Part shown: piece by piece, positions 24,401 through 32,651 of the stretch
Layout: every line of letters starts with the position of its first letter
How positions within the stretch are numbered: the first letter of the stretch is position 1
From: Streptomyces lateritius
GTDB taxonomy: Bacteria > Actinomycetota > Actinomycetes > Streptomycetales > Streptomycetaceae
Direction of reading: 5' to 3'
Assembly: GCF_014649715.1 (NCBI RefSeq)
Contig: NZ_BMTO01000003.1
Span: forward strand, 445,525-509,524
Length of the DNA stretch: 64,000 nt
Notes under the pieces: generated by a model
What the model saw: the letters and a program-made list of their open reading frames with translations, nothing else
Databases searched by the model: none
What the model was told of the DNA's origin: nothing
Program-made: the position numbers and the translations under genes

Positions 24401-26077
24401 GCAATGGCCGGTGCTGCTGAAGCTGATGCCGCTCATGCTGAGTGAGGCGTCCTTGAAGCAGGCCAGGAGCCCGCCCTGGACGGAACGCACCGACACCGTC
24501 CGCGACACCGGCGCCATCCCGAGGGCGCGCAGCACGTCACGTTCCGGCTTGGGCAGCGTGAGGGTCTCCCCGGGCTGGTCGGGGCCGCCGACCCGGGGCA
24601 GGGTGCCGACACCGACCTCCCAGAACGGGCGCAGCACGCCGAGGACGTGGTGCAGCCCCTTCAGGCCCGACGGCTCGTGCCCGTCGGGCTGCCAGTGTGC
24701 GGTGGCGGTGACGGGGAGCACCCCGTACGGCTGTCTGCCCACCCGCAGCACCGGCAGCGGACCCCGGGCCCGCACGTTCTCGTAGTAGTGGCGGCGCAGC
24801 CAGGACCGGTCGACGGCGAGCTCCGCACCGCCGCGGTCCTGCTGGAGGAGTTCGTCGAGGTAGAAGTCCCCGGTGGCGCTCCACAGGGCCATCTGCAGGG
24901 CACGCGCGTCGGCCTGCTCGGGCTCGTCGGCCCCGGGCAGGGTCGTGAGCGCGGACACCGGAAGGCCGAACGCGGCCGCGGCGCGGGAGCAGTTCGCCCA
25001 CTGATCGGGCGGTGCGGCGGGGCCGGAGGCACCGAGCAGCCGGTCCACGTCCGGGGGCGCCGGTGCGGAGCCGCCGTCGTCCCGGGTGTTGTTGGTCGCC
25101 GTGCCCTGAGGTACGAACGCCGCCTCGCCGTCCCCGTCCCGGCCGGACAGGAGCTGGGAGAGCCGCTCTGCCGAGGCCTCGGGGCCGAGGGAACCGGACA
25201 CTCCGAACGCGACCACCCGGGTCAGCAGGGGTTGCAGCGTGGGTTCGTAACCGTCCCGGTCCAGCGGCACGGTGACGGCGAGCCCCTTCGTCTCTGCCTC
25301 GGAGAACTTCGTCAGCCAGCGCAGCTCCGGGTCGAGGTGCGGTTCGCCCTCCTCGGGAGTCGCGTCCGGGTCGGGCCCGACCTGCACGACGTCCGGGACC
25401 GGCTCGCCCTCCTTCTCACCGACCAGCACATCGCCCTGGTACGCCCGTACGACGAAGAGGTCCGGCAGTGTCGAGGCGGTCGCCGCCCGGTTCCAGCCCC
25501 GCCCGCGGACCGGCACCTCGGGCCAGGCCGGCTCCGGATCCGGAGCGGAGTCGGGCAGCGGCGACGGCGGCCGGGTGTCCGTGACGGGGGCGAGCAGCCG
25601 TACGAGCCAGCGGGCCCGCTGCGCACCGAGGGCGCCCGACAGCTGTCCCCAGGCGGCGAGGAGCAGCCGGGCCCGGTCCCCGTCCGCGTTGTCGCTGCGG
25701 CCGGCCCGCCACACCGTCCGCCAGTAGCGGCGGCCCTGCTGCACCTCACCGGCGGTGGGATGCGGTTCGTGCGACTCGACGTGAATGTCGTCGGGGAAGA
25801 TCCGCACGAGCAGCTTGTCCTGGCCCTCGTCCCTCCGTACCCGGGTCTCCAGCCGCACGGGCAGGAGCAGCAGGGGCACTTCGGGGTCCAGGCCGGCGAG
25901 CAGCGGGGCGAACCCCGTCCCGGCGAAGGCGCGTACGCCCTCGTCCAGGGCGCCCCGGGCGGTGCCGAGGCGGGTGAAGGCGTGCTGCCGGTCGGTGGCG
26001 GTGGCCCGGGCGCCGAGGAGCGCACGGTGCTCCTCGGCCTCGGCCACGGCCCGGCGCAGTGCGCCGAGATCGGTCAT
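21470..26077 (-). CDS. Very large hypothetical protein (cassette gene 3)
   Basis: At 1535 residues this is the largest gene in the window. It begins with a helical segment rich in Ala, Arg and Glu, then LLLLPVRLETRVRRDEG and VRIFPDDIHVESHEP, the clearest signature. Further landmarks are RRHYYENVRARGPLPVLRVG, RQPYGVLPVTA near residue 440, ISHQINGAATRLWLPYVRP, and a C-terminal part with GMPMGT-like ending (AMGTQPSVHLLNIMKRPDL). Coiled-coil-like stretches occur near 1250-1300. No transmembrane segment, signal peptide, Walker motif or metal-binding motif stands out. The LPVRLETR-FPDDIH pair is reminiscent of uncharacterised proteins from large actinobacterial and myxobacterial loci (memory, unchecked). 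ATG 26077 has GAGGAG eight bases upstream. Confidence 0.85.
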   Translation of the reverse strand: MTDLGALRRAVAEAEEHRALLGARATATDRQHAFTRLGTARGALDEGVRAFAGTGFAPLLAGLDPEVPLLLLPVRLETRVRRDEGQDKLLVRIFPDDIHVESHEPHPTAGEVQQGRRYWRTVWRAGRSDNADGDRARLLLAAWGQLSGALGAQRARWLVRLLAPVTDTRPPSPLPDSAPDPEPAWPEVPVRGRGWNRAATASTLPDLFVVRAYQGDVLVGEKEGEPVPDVVQVGPDPDATPEEGEPHLDPELRWLTKFSEAETKGLAVTVPLDRDGYEPTLQPLLTRVVAFGVSGSLGPEASAERLSQLLSGRDGDGEAAFVPQGTATNNTRDDGGSAPAPPDVDRLLGASGPAAPPDQWANCSRAAAAFGLPVSALTTLPGADEPEQADARALQMALWSATGDFYLDELLQQDRGGAELAVDRSWLRRHYYENVRARGPLPVLRVGRQPYGVLPVTATAHWQPDGHEPSGLKGLHHVLGVLRPFWEVGVGTLPRVGGPDQPGETLTLPKPERDVLRALGMAPVSRTVSVRSVQGGLLACFKDASLSMSGISFSSTGHCVGDTPEDRHSQALNAALGIGYRPQISHQINGAATRLWLPYVRPATLSEGTTPEGHLIDFLNAVVERFELLKLTVRKEEAHTLLEALLRHTANLEYGRAASGVRDPDALWPRLRFADALLNPAHELNTLTSAKLLARPFTLGKIMALPAPGADADRDTDRGTTVFRTILDARTSMAGQVLEAATRRNGVLGLLGTERPWSVRLAEIDAALQYLAGRVKTWQGRGQDPFAAMERLLGECLDLVSHRLDAWIGSLATARLHALRGRRPTGVQLGAYGWVENLTPLSAPRSRGWVLAPSLPQAATAAVLHSGNLSHPGDAGAFAVDLSSRRMRVAMTVLDGVAQGQSLGALLGYRLERRLHDERELAHTPLELDRFIAPLRAKWSVQTVQHPGTEAKEFIGVHDVTDGARLAEVPADDVVSYLNATGAEATAVRRHLAALRDDLDAVGDLLLAESVHQLTQGNPDRAGATLDSLAAGGQPPPRPQVLDTPRRGIPVNHRVLVVVPEGSPRAAGWDGAEQTARPRADAEPLLDTWAGHQLGATQRIRLRAEWLRPGQEVGTGTATVTEHTWPLTRHCALDVVALAAAGRLRTVLERALLPEQPSTVPDDAVPVLLAGRGSGWARTAVDIDQLEALGAAAAAVLAAARPGTTADLAPADNAPPAATDPEFTGRAQRALAGLRAAVAAADLEKLASYGVTGPPAGPAGEQADQLAAALREAKERIRIAEQETAEGGPTAAAEVLEAVFGPGFRAVGRSAAPATGAFDASFGSGLDRGGDTRLVPGDWAELMGSVRPGTGALADLLLYTGAAATGTGYALRIGQVPFTPGDRWVGALRKPTDEDEPATGLLVHGPAQPLGSGKAAVLVVDAWAELIPAQRHTAGATFHYDAPGARAPQAVLVAVPPVVGVPWTPDVLAATVDEAFDLAKLRLVDLDALGWLGRYLPAAYLPEGAMGTQPSVHLLNIMKRPDLAAVMEQLIKKES

Positions 26078-26089
26078 GTGTCGTTCTCC

Positions 26090-29000
26090 TCAAGGGGACA
26101 GGAGTCGTGCGGCCGGCAGCACGACCCTGACGGGCTGCTGGAAGCACTGGCGGGCGGTCCCGGCGGCGCTCGCGCCCCACACGAGACCGTCGTGGGCGAC
26201 GTTGGGCCGCTGGTTCCCCGGGGCGTGGGTCGCGGCCAGATAGGCCTCCTTGGAGTCGAAGAGGTGACTCCAGTCGAGGTTGTTCCAGTCGTCCGCCGTG
26301 CTGGGGGTGTTGGGCGGTGGGCTGTAGGGGCGGCCCCAGATACCGGGCGTCGGAGGGTCGGTGAGCGCGTTGTCGGGCGGGTCGTCGAGCCCGAACCGCG
26401 GCTCGGTCGGCTGTTCCGCGATCACGAAGCACCAGGGCGAGGCGAGGAGTTCGGTCTTGGTGAGGTCGAAACCGATCATGGCCGTGTCGGGATCCAGGCC
26501 GCCCCGGAAGATCGGATGGCGGGCGTCGGCATCCTTCGGCTCGGTGCCGAGCAGCGGAGCCGCGTAGACGATCGCGCCGGGGTAGCGGCGCAGCAGGGCG
26601 CTGCGCAGCACCAGCACGACCCGGTCGGGCGGCGCGGTCACATGCGTCCCGAGCGTCAGGTCGCGCTTCCATGTGTGCAGGGGCGGCAGATCCGTCGCCT
26701 GCCCCCAGAACGAGGCGAAGTACGTGCCGCGTTGGTCGGTGGGGTACTCGCGCCAGCGCAGCTCGCGCGCGAACTCGTGGTTGGCCCCGACCATGTACGC
26801 GGCGACGAAGGGGGCGTTGGTGAGGGCGAGCACCACCGTGTCGGCCGGAACGTGCTCGAGACCGGCGAACATCCACTCGTTGGACTGCGCGGACAGCGGG
26901 GGCCACATGGGGTCGGCGAAGACCGGCGCCCACTGCACCGGAACCTCCGGATCGGTGCCCGCGGGCCGCTCGACGAGGGTGTCGACCACGGCGGGCACGG
27001 TGACCGCCGGGTCCGTCAGATCCACGATCTTCTGCTGCGCCTGCTGAGCCGGGAACGGGTCCCGCGGCGGGACCGGCGGTGCGTGCGACGGGCCGAGCAC
27101 TCTGTCGTGCGCCTGGACCACCATGTCCCTGACGTCCTCGGGGCGGGTGTCGAGCACGGCCGGGGCGGGCAGCAGCTCGCCCTGCTTCGCCAGCGGGCCC
27201 GGGTGGGTGAACGCGCCGAGGCCGAGGCTACCCGTCTCGTACCACTCGTCGACGAGGCCCTTGAGGCCGTCGGCCGTCCAGGGTTCCTGCTCGGGGCCCG
27301 GGCCCTCGCCGGTGACCCGCAGCACGCCGGAGCAGTCCGCCCACCACAGCTCGGTCGTCGGATCGGCGTCGCACCAGTCCCAGCTGCCCGGGCAGCCGCC
27401 CCGGAACGTGCCGTGGCGGTCGGCGGACTGCCAGGTTCCGGTGAAGACGCCGTCGGAGCTGATGTTCTCCGGGTTCCAGGTGCCGGTGCACACCCCCCGC
27501 CAGGTGCCGTGCTCCGTGCCGGACTCCCAGGTGCCGGTGTACAAGGCGATCCAGGTGGGGTCACCGCCGTCCTGCCCGGAGGCGTTGCTCCAGTTGCCCG
27601 CGTAGTCGCCCTTCCAGACGCCCGATCGCCCGGCGCCCATGTCCCAGCTGCCGGTGCACTTTCCATGCCACTCTCCCGCGGGATCGCCCGCTTCCTCCCC
27701 GGTCCACAGCCCGTCGAACGCGCCGGTGAACCGTCCCGGGGCCGGGACGGTGGTGTCCCCGGTGAACAGACCCAGTCCGGCCGGACCGCTCCGGCCACTG
27801 GGGAAGACCAGGTCGCCGTGCGGGGTGACCTTCGTCCGCGCCAGGAAGTCCGCGGGAGCCTCGATCTCGGGCAGCGCCGACAGCCGGAACGCGCGGTTGA
27901 GCGCGCCGGCGGCCAGCGGGCGTGTGGCGGCGAGCTGCTCGGTGGTGACCGCGCGCTGCACGGAACGCTGGGTCGCCTCGCTCGCCACCCGCCGCCAGGC
28001 GTCCGGCGCCCCGTCCTCGGGCGCGAAGACCTCGCGTACCGCGGAGAGACGCTCCGGGGCCACGACCCGCTCCGGTGCGACGGCGAACGCCACCGCGCCG
28101 TCCGGATCCCGCCGGGGCACGGAGAGGCCGGTGGGGGAACCGGCGACGGAGACGAGCACCGTGGCGAACGGCGGCTGCGGCGCGTCCGTCGACCGCCCGG
28201 CGATGAGCCCCACCCGCCGGCTGAGCACGCCCATCGGGCGCATCGCGCGGTGGAACTCCATGGTGGCCATGGCGTTCGGCAGCAGACTCGTCCGGATCGA
28301 CGACCACAGCGTGGTGTCCGCGGTCAGCGCGAGACGGCTCTGCAGGGGTGTGGCCAGGCGCAGGACCTCGTCGGTGGAGAGCGGCCGTACGTGCCGCAGG
28401 TGCAGCCGCCCGGCGACCAGCCGGGCGAACCGGGCCAGTTCGAGCAGCCGGTTGGCGGCCCGTACGTCGGCGAGCTGCCGCCACGCCGAGGCCATGAGCC
28501 GCTCCTGGTCGGCCTGCACGGCCCGCGCGCCGAGCCCGGCGGCCACCCGCCAACGGGGGTCGAGGTTCAAGGTGTCGAGCCAGCCCGACGACGCCGGGGC
28601 GGCCCCCTTCGACAGCGCGTGGAAACCGCCGTACAGCGGGGGCAGGACATCGGGATCCTCGTCGCCCGTGCCGTCCGCCACCGGCACCAGCGCCTTCGCG
28701 AGCCGCTGCTGCCACTCGGCGCTCGGCTCGCCGACCGGCCACGGGTCGCGTGCCGGGGCGTTCGGGTCGCGCAGGGCGCTCTCCACCTCCTGGACGACGG
28801 GCCCGGGACCGGTCGCGAAGAGCCCGGGGCGGCTCACGTCGAGCGGCCGCCGGCCGGCCTTCGGCGGCAGCGGGCGGGCCCGCAGCCGGTCGGCCAGCGC
28901 CTCGAAGTCGCCGCCCTCGCCGGTGGAGAACGTCCAGGAGAAGTAGACCGGCAGCTCGCAGCGGGCCCCCGGAGTCCAGGCGGGCGCGAGATTCCCGCCG

Positions 29001-29620
29001 GCGACGTCCTTGCCGAGCCCGGCCAGCCGCCCCACCTCGAAGGAGGGGACCAGACAGGCGGTGTAGGCGGTGTGCGCCAGCAGCCGGCGAGGAGCGAGCA
29101 GCCGGGAGACCGACCGGCGGGGGTCGGTCTCGTGCCCCGGGAGGGTCTGTGCGTGGGCCCACAGGTGCAGTGAGGCCGGATCGGGCAGTTCGGTCCCGTC
29201 GACCCGCAGCACGGGCAGTTGGATGCCTGGCTCCCGCTGCGGCCGGCCCGCCGCGAACGGAACGCAGACCAGCGCGAGCCAGGGCCGCAGGGCGCCCGTC
29301 GGACCCGGCGCCAACGGGGTGAACAGCCAGGGAAGTTCGGCCCGTTCGAACTCCACCATCGGGAACTTGGTGGTCTCCGCGTCCGGTGTGCCGGGCAGCG
29401 GGAAGAGCCGCACGATCTCCTTGGGGTCGAGCGCCCGCACGTCGCCCGGCCCGTACAGCTGCAGTGCGGGGACCGGAACAGGCTGCGCGGGGCGGTCGTT
29501 CACCGAGGCGGTGGCCGCCAGCGAGCCCCGTACGGGCAGGGTGTTGACCAGGGTGTCGGGGTCGGCGAGCGAAGCGGCGGCCCCGACCCGCTGCCAGGAC
29601 GCGAAGGTGTACGTGGTCAT
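26090..29620 (-). CDS. Very large hypothetical protein with Trp/Gly repeat block (cassette gene 2)
   Basis: A 1176-residue protein in three parts. Residues 1-620 start TYTFASWQRVG and include LQLYGPGDVRALDPKEIVRL and FERAELPWLFTPLAPG, a signature region with no named function known to me. Residues about 626-765 are short tandem units of the type G-x-W/F-x-G-x-C/Y-x-G-x-W. Residues 770-1176 include WMFAGLEHVPADTVVLALTN, then NHEFARELRWREYPTDQRG and TYFASFWGQ, another strong signature. No signal peptide is seen. The ATG at 29620 overlaps the stop of gene 1 as ATGA, and gene 3 starts 12 bases after this stop, so all are likely translated from one message. Confidence 0.85.
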   Translation of the reverse strand: MTTYTFASWQRVGAAASLADPDTLVNTLPVRGSLAATASVNDRPAQPVPVPALQLYGPGDVRALDPKEIVRLFPLPGTPDAETTKFPMVEFERAELPWLFTPLAPGPTGALRPWLALVCVPFAAGRPQREPGIQLPVLRVDGTELPDPASLHLWAHAQTLPGHETDPRRSVSRLLAPRRLLAHTAYTACLVPSFEVGRLAGLGKDVAGGNLAPAWTPGARCELPVYFSWTFSTGEGGDFEALADRLRARPLPPKAGRRPLDVSRPGLFATGPGPVVQEVESALRDPNAPARDPWPVGEPSAEWQQRLAKALVPVADGTGDEDPDVLPPLYGGFHALSKGAAPASSGWLDTLNLDPRWRVAAGLGARAVQADQERLMASAWRQLADVRAANRLLELARFARLVAGRLHLRHVRPLSTDEVLRLATPLQSRLALTADTTLWSSIRTSLLPNAMATMEFHRAMRPMGVLSRRVGLIAGRSTDAPQPPFATVLVSVAGSPTGLSVPRRDPDGAVAFAVAPERVVAPERLSAVREVFAPEDGAPDAWRRVASEATQRSVQRAVTTEQLAATRPLAAGALNRAFRLSALPEIEAPADFLARTKVTPHGDLVFPSGRSGPAGLGLFTGDTTVPAPGRFTGAFDGLWTGEEAGDPAGEWHGKCTGSWDMGAGRSGVWKGDYAGNWSNASGQDGGDPTWIALYTGTWESGTEHGTWRGVCTGTWNPENISSDGVFTGTWQSADRHGTFRGGCPGSWDWCDADPTTELWWADCSGVLRVTGEGPGPEQEPWTADGLKGLVDEWYETGSLGLGAFTHPGPLAKQGELLPAPAVLDTRPEDVRDMVVQAHDRVLGPSHAPPVPPRDPFPAQQAQQKIVDLTDPAVTVPAVVDTLVERPAGTDPEVPVQWAPVFADPMWPPLSAQSNEWMFAGLEHVPADTVVLALTNAPFVAAYMVGANHEFARELRWREYPTDQRGTYFASFWGQATDLPPLHTWKRDLTLGTHVTAPPDRVVLVLRSALLRRYPGAIVYAAPLLGTEPKDADARHPIFRGGLDPDTAMIGFDLTKTELLASPWCFVIAEQPTEPRFGLDDPPDNALTDPPTPGIWGRPYSPPPNTPSTADDWNNLDWSHLFDSKEAYLAATHAPGNQRPNVAHDGLVWGASAAGTARQCFQQPVRVVLPAARLLSP
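27330..27741 (-). repeat. Coding repeat block: tandem Gly-x-Trp units
   Basis: Within cassette gene 2 the protein shows repeated short beta-like units: FTGAFDGLWTG, GEWHGKCTGSW, GVWKGDYAGNW, ALYTGTWESG, GTWRGVCTGTW, GVFTGTWQS, GTFRGGCPGSW. The period is about 10-12 residues, with alternating G and W/F. It looks like a small beta-roll or MORN-like insertion between two otherwise unique regions. Confidence 0.75.
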
Positions 29621-32289
29621 GACCTCACCTCGTGTGCGGGCACGACCTGGTACAGCGCGGACCGGCCCGACACGGTCCTCAGCTGGGCGGTGGCCTCGGT
29701 GAACGTGGCCGTCCGGACGAACCCGCCGGCCTCCTTGAGCGTGCCGGTCCCCACGATCGCGTACGTCCGCTCCTTCAGGACCGACGTGATCGGCGCAGTG
29801 GCGTACCGGCTGCGCAGTTCGTGCACGAGACTGCGGCCGACGGCCCCGAGGGGCAGTGCGGCCGTCAGCGCGGCGTCGGAGAGCACCCAGTGCGCGCCCG
29901 GGGTGATGACCGTGCCGCCGAGCCATTTGGTCTCGTACTCGACCGGCACCGAGTAACGGGGGGCAGCCGCCGAGGACGCGGGCGGGGTCAGCTCGCTGCC
30001 CGAGCGCAACCGCTCGAAGGCCGGCTGGGTGAGCTTCTCGTCGTCGGTCAGATCGAAGAAGTCGGCCCGTGCGAAGTCCTCCTCGACGGGCTTCACGTCG
30101 CCCGCCCCGGCGGAGAACGCGACCTTCACACCGAACTTCGCCGGCGTCGGCAGCCGGCCCGGTCCGAACCGGACCACCTCGGTGTCCAGGGGAACCGTGC
30201 GCTGGCTGAAGCGGAGCCGCCCGAGAGGGTGCAGCAGACGCCCCCCTGCGGCGGCGTCGTCGGAACGCAGCGACACCATCGTGCGTGCCCCCTCCGGGAG
30301 GACCGGTTCCCAGCTCCGGGGGTCCTTCAGGGCCTGTTCGAGGAGTCGGCCGACGTCCGGGGGCGGCGGGGCCTTGGCCTCGCCGGTGCAGTTCCAGCGT
30401 TCGTCGAAGGGGAAACTGACGTCGAAGAAGAGGATGGACACGCTGGCCCGGCCGGCGACGTGCCAGCAGGGCGTCGGCCCCTCCACGTGGACGCGCAGCC
30501 CGACCGAACACAGGGTTTCCCCGGCGAAGCGCAGCGCGAAGGAGCCGGCGAGGTCGAGCATGACGCCGAAGCTGGGCTCCCAGCGCACCAGGGCGTCGAA
30601 GGAGAGCCGCCCGGACACCCCGGTGCGGCTGGAACCGATGACCGCGGAGAGCTCGGCGCCCGCCTGGACGGTGCCGGGGGTGAGGGCGAAGTAGCCGCTG
30701 AAGACGATCCGCAGCAGCGGGCTGTCCGCGATCGGGATCGTGAGGCGCTTGGGCGTCGCAAAGCCCGCGGGCGGGGTGAACCGGGGGTGGAAGCCGCCGG
30801 CGCTCAGGATGAACGTAGCGTCCTGCCCGCTCTTGGCCCGCAGCGCGAGACCGCCCTCGATCGAGGCGGTCAGCAGCCGGGAACCCGCCAGGTTGGCGTT
30901 GATCTCGACCAGCCCGTTCGCCGCGTCCACGACCCCCGCGACCGAGGCGCGCAGATCGAGGATCGGAGCCTGCGGGGCGGGCAGCGCGACCCTGAGCCGG
31001 CCGAGGATCCCCACCACACCGCTGGGCAGCTCGAGGACCACCCCGACATCCGCGGTGAGGAAGGAGACCGGACGGCCCCAGCCGACCCGGAACATCGGGC
31101 CCACGACGGTGCTTCCCGAGCGGGCCGGGAACACCGCGCCCAGCGAGGCCAGGATGCGAGGCGCCGCGGCAGCCGCGTCCGCGGGGAAGAGCAGGTCGTC
31201 CAGGTGACCGGACTGGACGACCTCAGCGAGGCCCGCCCGGTCGAGCGCGCGGCCGATGCCGAGAAGACCACCGACGGCGTTCAGCGTGAAGGCGAGGCCC
31301 AGTTCGATGGCCGGAGTGAACTCGGCGCTCATCGCGACCAGGACCGACACCGGCCGGGTGTCCAGGATCCCGAAGGCCTGCACCTCGACGACGCCGAGGC
31401 TGAGCGACAGCGCCCCCCGGTACTGACCGTCGTGCTCGGCGAGGAACCCGCCGCCCTTGGCGGGGCCGACGGCGAGGGTCAGCCCGAGGCCCTTCGGCGG
31501 AACCAGAGCCGCCGTGTACCCCGTGCCCGCCGGGCGGACCTCAAGACCCGCGCCGTCCACCGCCGCGTCCGCGAGACCGAGCAGCGACGCCCGGAAGGAC
31601 GCGTCGAGCCGCAGTCCGCCGTTCTGGGCGGACACGTACAGCGAGGGCGCGCGCACCCCGGAGGGCGCCCCGCTCAGGGGGACCGCGATACCCCTGCCGC
31701 TGCCGCCGCCGTCCAGGCGCAGTCCCCCCTTGCCGAGCGTGGCGCCCAGTCGGCCCTTGAGGACGAGGCCGCCGGGGACGAGGAGCTTCAGCAGCGCGTG
31801 GTCGGTGAGCGCGAAGTCGACACCGTCGGCCCGGAAGGTCAGCGAGGAGGTGTCGGGCGCGGCGGACGGCAGGGAGAGCACGAGACTGACCCCGTCGCGT
31901 ACGGCCAGGCCGGGTACGAGAGGGAGCACGCCGGTGAGGACGAGGGAAAGGTCGATCTTAGGGGGCAGGGCCCCGACAAGGGGGTTTTCCACGCCACCCG
32001 GCCCAGCTGTGAGGACCTGGTCGATAGCCAGCGCCCATCCCGGCGGGGACTGTCTGACGGCCGTCCGCAGCAGGTCGACGAGGACCGGCCACACGTCGCC
32101 CGAGGCCCCCACGTGTGGCAGGGCGAACCGTACGAGCAGCGCGTCCGCCGTCAGCGCGTCACTGGGCAGCCCGAGCGCCTGCGCGAGCCGCTTCCTGCGG
32201 TCGGCCGGGGACAGACCGGAGAGGAGCGGGAGCACCGGGTCGAGTCCCGCGCGCAGTTCAGCCGCCAACTGCGGCAGTGGGCTTGCCAT
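29617..32289 (-). CDS. DUF6603-like large beta-rich protein (cassette gene 1)
   Basis: A 890-residue protein, first gene of the cassette. The first 110 residues are helical (LPQLAAELRAGLDPVLPLLS, WALAIDQVLTAGPGG). The rest is almost entirely alternating hydrophobic beta pattern. Residues about 400-640 fit what I recall of DUF6603: VSFLTADVGVVLELPSGV, PILDLRASVAGVVD, FHPRFTPPAGF, FDALVRWEPSFGVMLDLAGS and SVSILFFDVSFPFDERW. There is no signal peptide or helix-type membrane segment. The long amphipathic strands suggest an extended beta structure or hydrophobic groove (inference). ATG 32289 starts the compact fold; a GTG at 32346 is also in frame, and neither has a clear ribosome site. The stop overlaps the next start as ATGA. 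Confidence 0.85.
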   Translation of the reverse strand: MASPLPQLAAELRAGLDPVLPLLSGLSPADRRKRLAQALGLPSDALTADALLVRFALPHVGASGDVWPVLVDLLRTAVRQSPPGWALAIDQVLTAGPGGVENPLVGALPPKIDLSLVLTGVLPLVPGLAVRDGVSLVLSLPSAAPDTSSLTFRADGVDFALTDHALLKLLVPGGLVLKGRLGATLGKGGLRLDGGGSGRGIAVPLSGAPSGVRAPSLYVSAQNGGLRLDASFRASLLGLADAAVDGAGLEVRPAGTGYTAALVPPKGLGLTLAVGPAKGGGFLAEHDGQYRGALSLSLGVVEVQAFGILDTRPVSVLVAMSAEFTPAIELGLAFTLNAVGGLLGIGRALDRAGLAEVVQSGHLDDLLFPADAAAAAPRILASLGAVFPARSGSTVVGPMFRVGWGRPVSFLTADVGVVLELPSGVVGILGRLRVALPAPQAPILDLRASVAGVVDAANGLVEINANLAGSRLLTASIEGGLALRAKSGQDATFILSAGGFHPRFTPPAGFATPKRLTIPIADSPLLRIVFSGYFALTPGTVQAGAELSAVIGSSRTGVSGRLSFDALVRWEPSFGVMLDLAGSFALRFAGETLCSVGLRVHVEGPTPCWHVAGRASVSILFFDVSFPFDERWNCTGEAKAPPPPDVGRLLEQALKDPRSWEPVLPEGARTMVSLRSDDAAAGGRLLHPLGRLRFSQRTVPLDTEVVRFGPGRLPTPAKFGVKVAFSAGAGDVKPVEEDFARADFFDLTDDEKLTQPAFERLRSGSELTPPASSAAAPRYSVPVEYETKWLGGTVITPGAHWVLSDAALTAALPLGAVGRSLVHELRSRYATAPITSVLKERTYAIVGTGTLKEAGGFVRTATFTEATAQLRTVSGRSALYQVVPAHEVRS

Positions 32290-32651
32290 CAGCGGGCCGT
32301 GGGGAGATGAGGGACGTTCATCTGATCGGCACCGTTCTCCGCCCACGGATCACCGGGTGGCTCTGGCACGGGGGCGGATGGGGGATCGGGAACGCCCCGA
32401 CGCTATCCCCGTCCGAGGACCGGCGCGCGGCCACGAATCGCGGGACGCCCCCGGACCGGTACGGAATTCACCCGACCAGCAGAAGCCTGCCCCGGACCGC
32501 CGTTGGCCCGGCGCTGTAGTGGGGGCGCCGCGCCTGAACGCGGCGAGCGAGACGGTCTCCTGGGAGATTCGGTCGAGCGACTCCGGGATCAGGACCCGTA
32601 CCGGCTGGTAGCTTCGTTCGGGCTCTCTTTCTATCCGAGGAGTAGTACGCC
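32290..32651. other. Intergenic, divergent regulatory gap
   Basis: This 362-base stretch separates the minus-strand cassette from the plus-strand protease relic and should hold the cassette promoter. I could not identify a convincing -10/-35 pair for the cassette. GAGGAG just before 32652 is the ribosome site of the protease relic. No gene is supported. Confidence 0.5.

Noticed and set aside
24647..29173. 1508-codon plus-strand open frame opposite the cassette
   Set aside because: It is the complement of coding DNA with high third-position GC; composition is Gly/Arg/His-rich and no domain is visible.
29632..32310. Long plus-strand open frame opposite the DUF6603-like gene
   Set aside because: Antisense shadow, rich in Arg, Gly and Gln without motifs.
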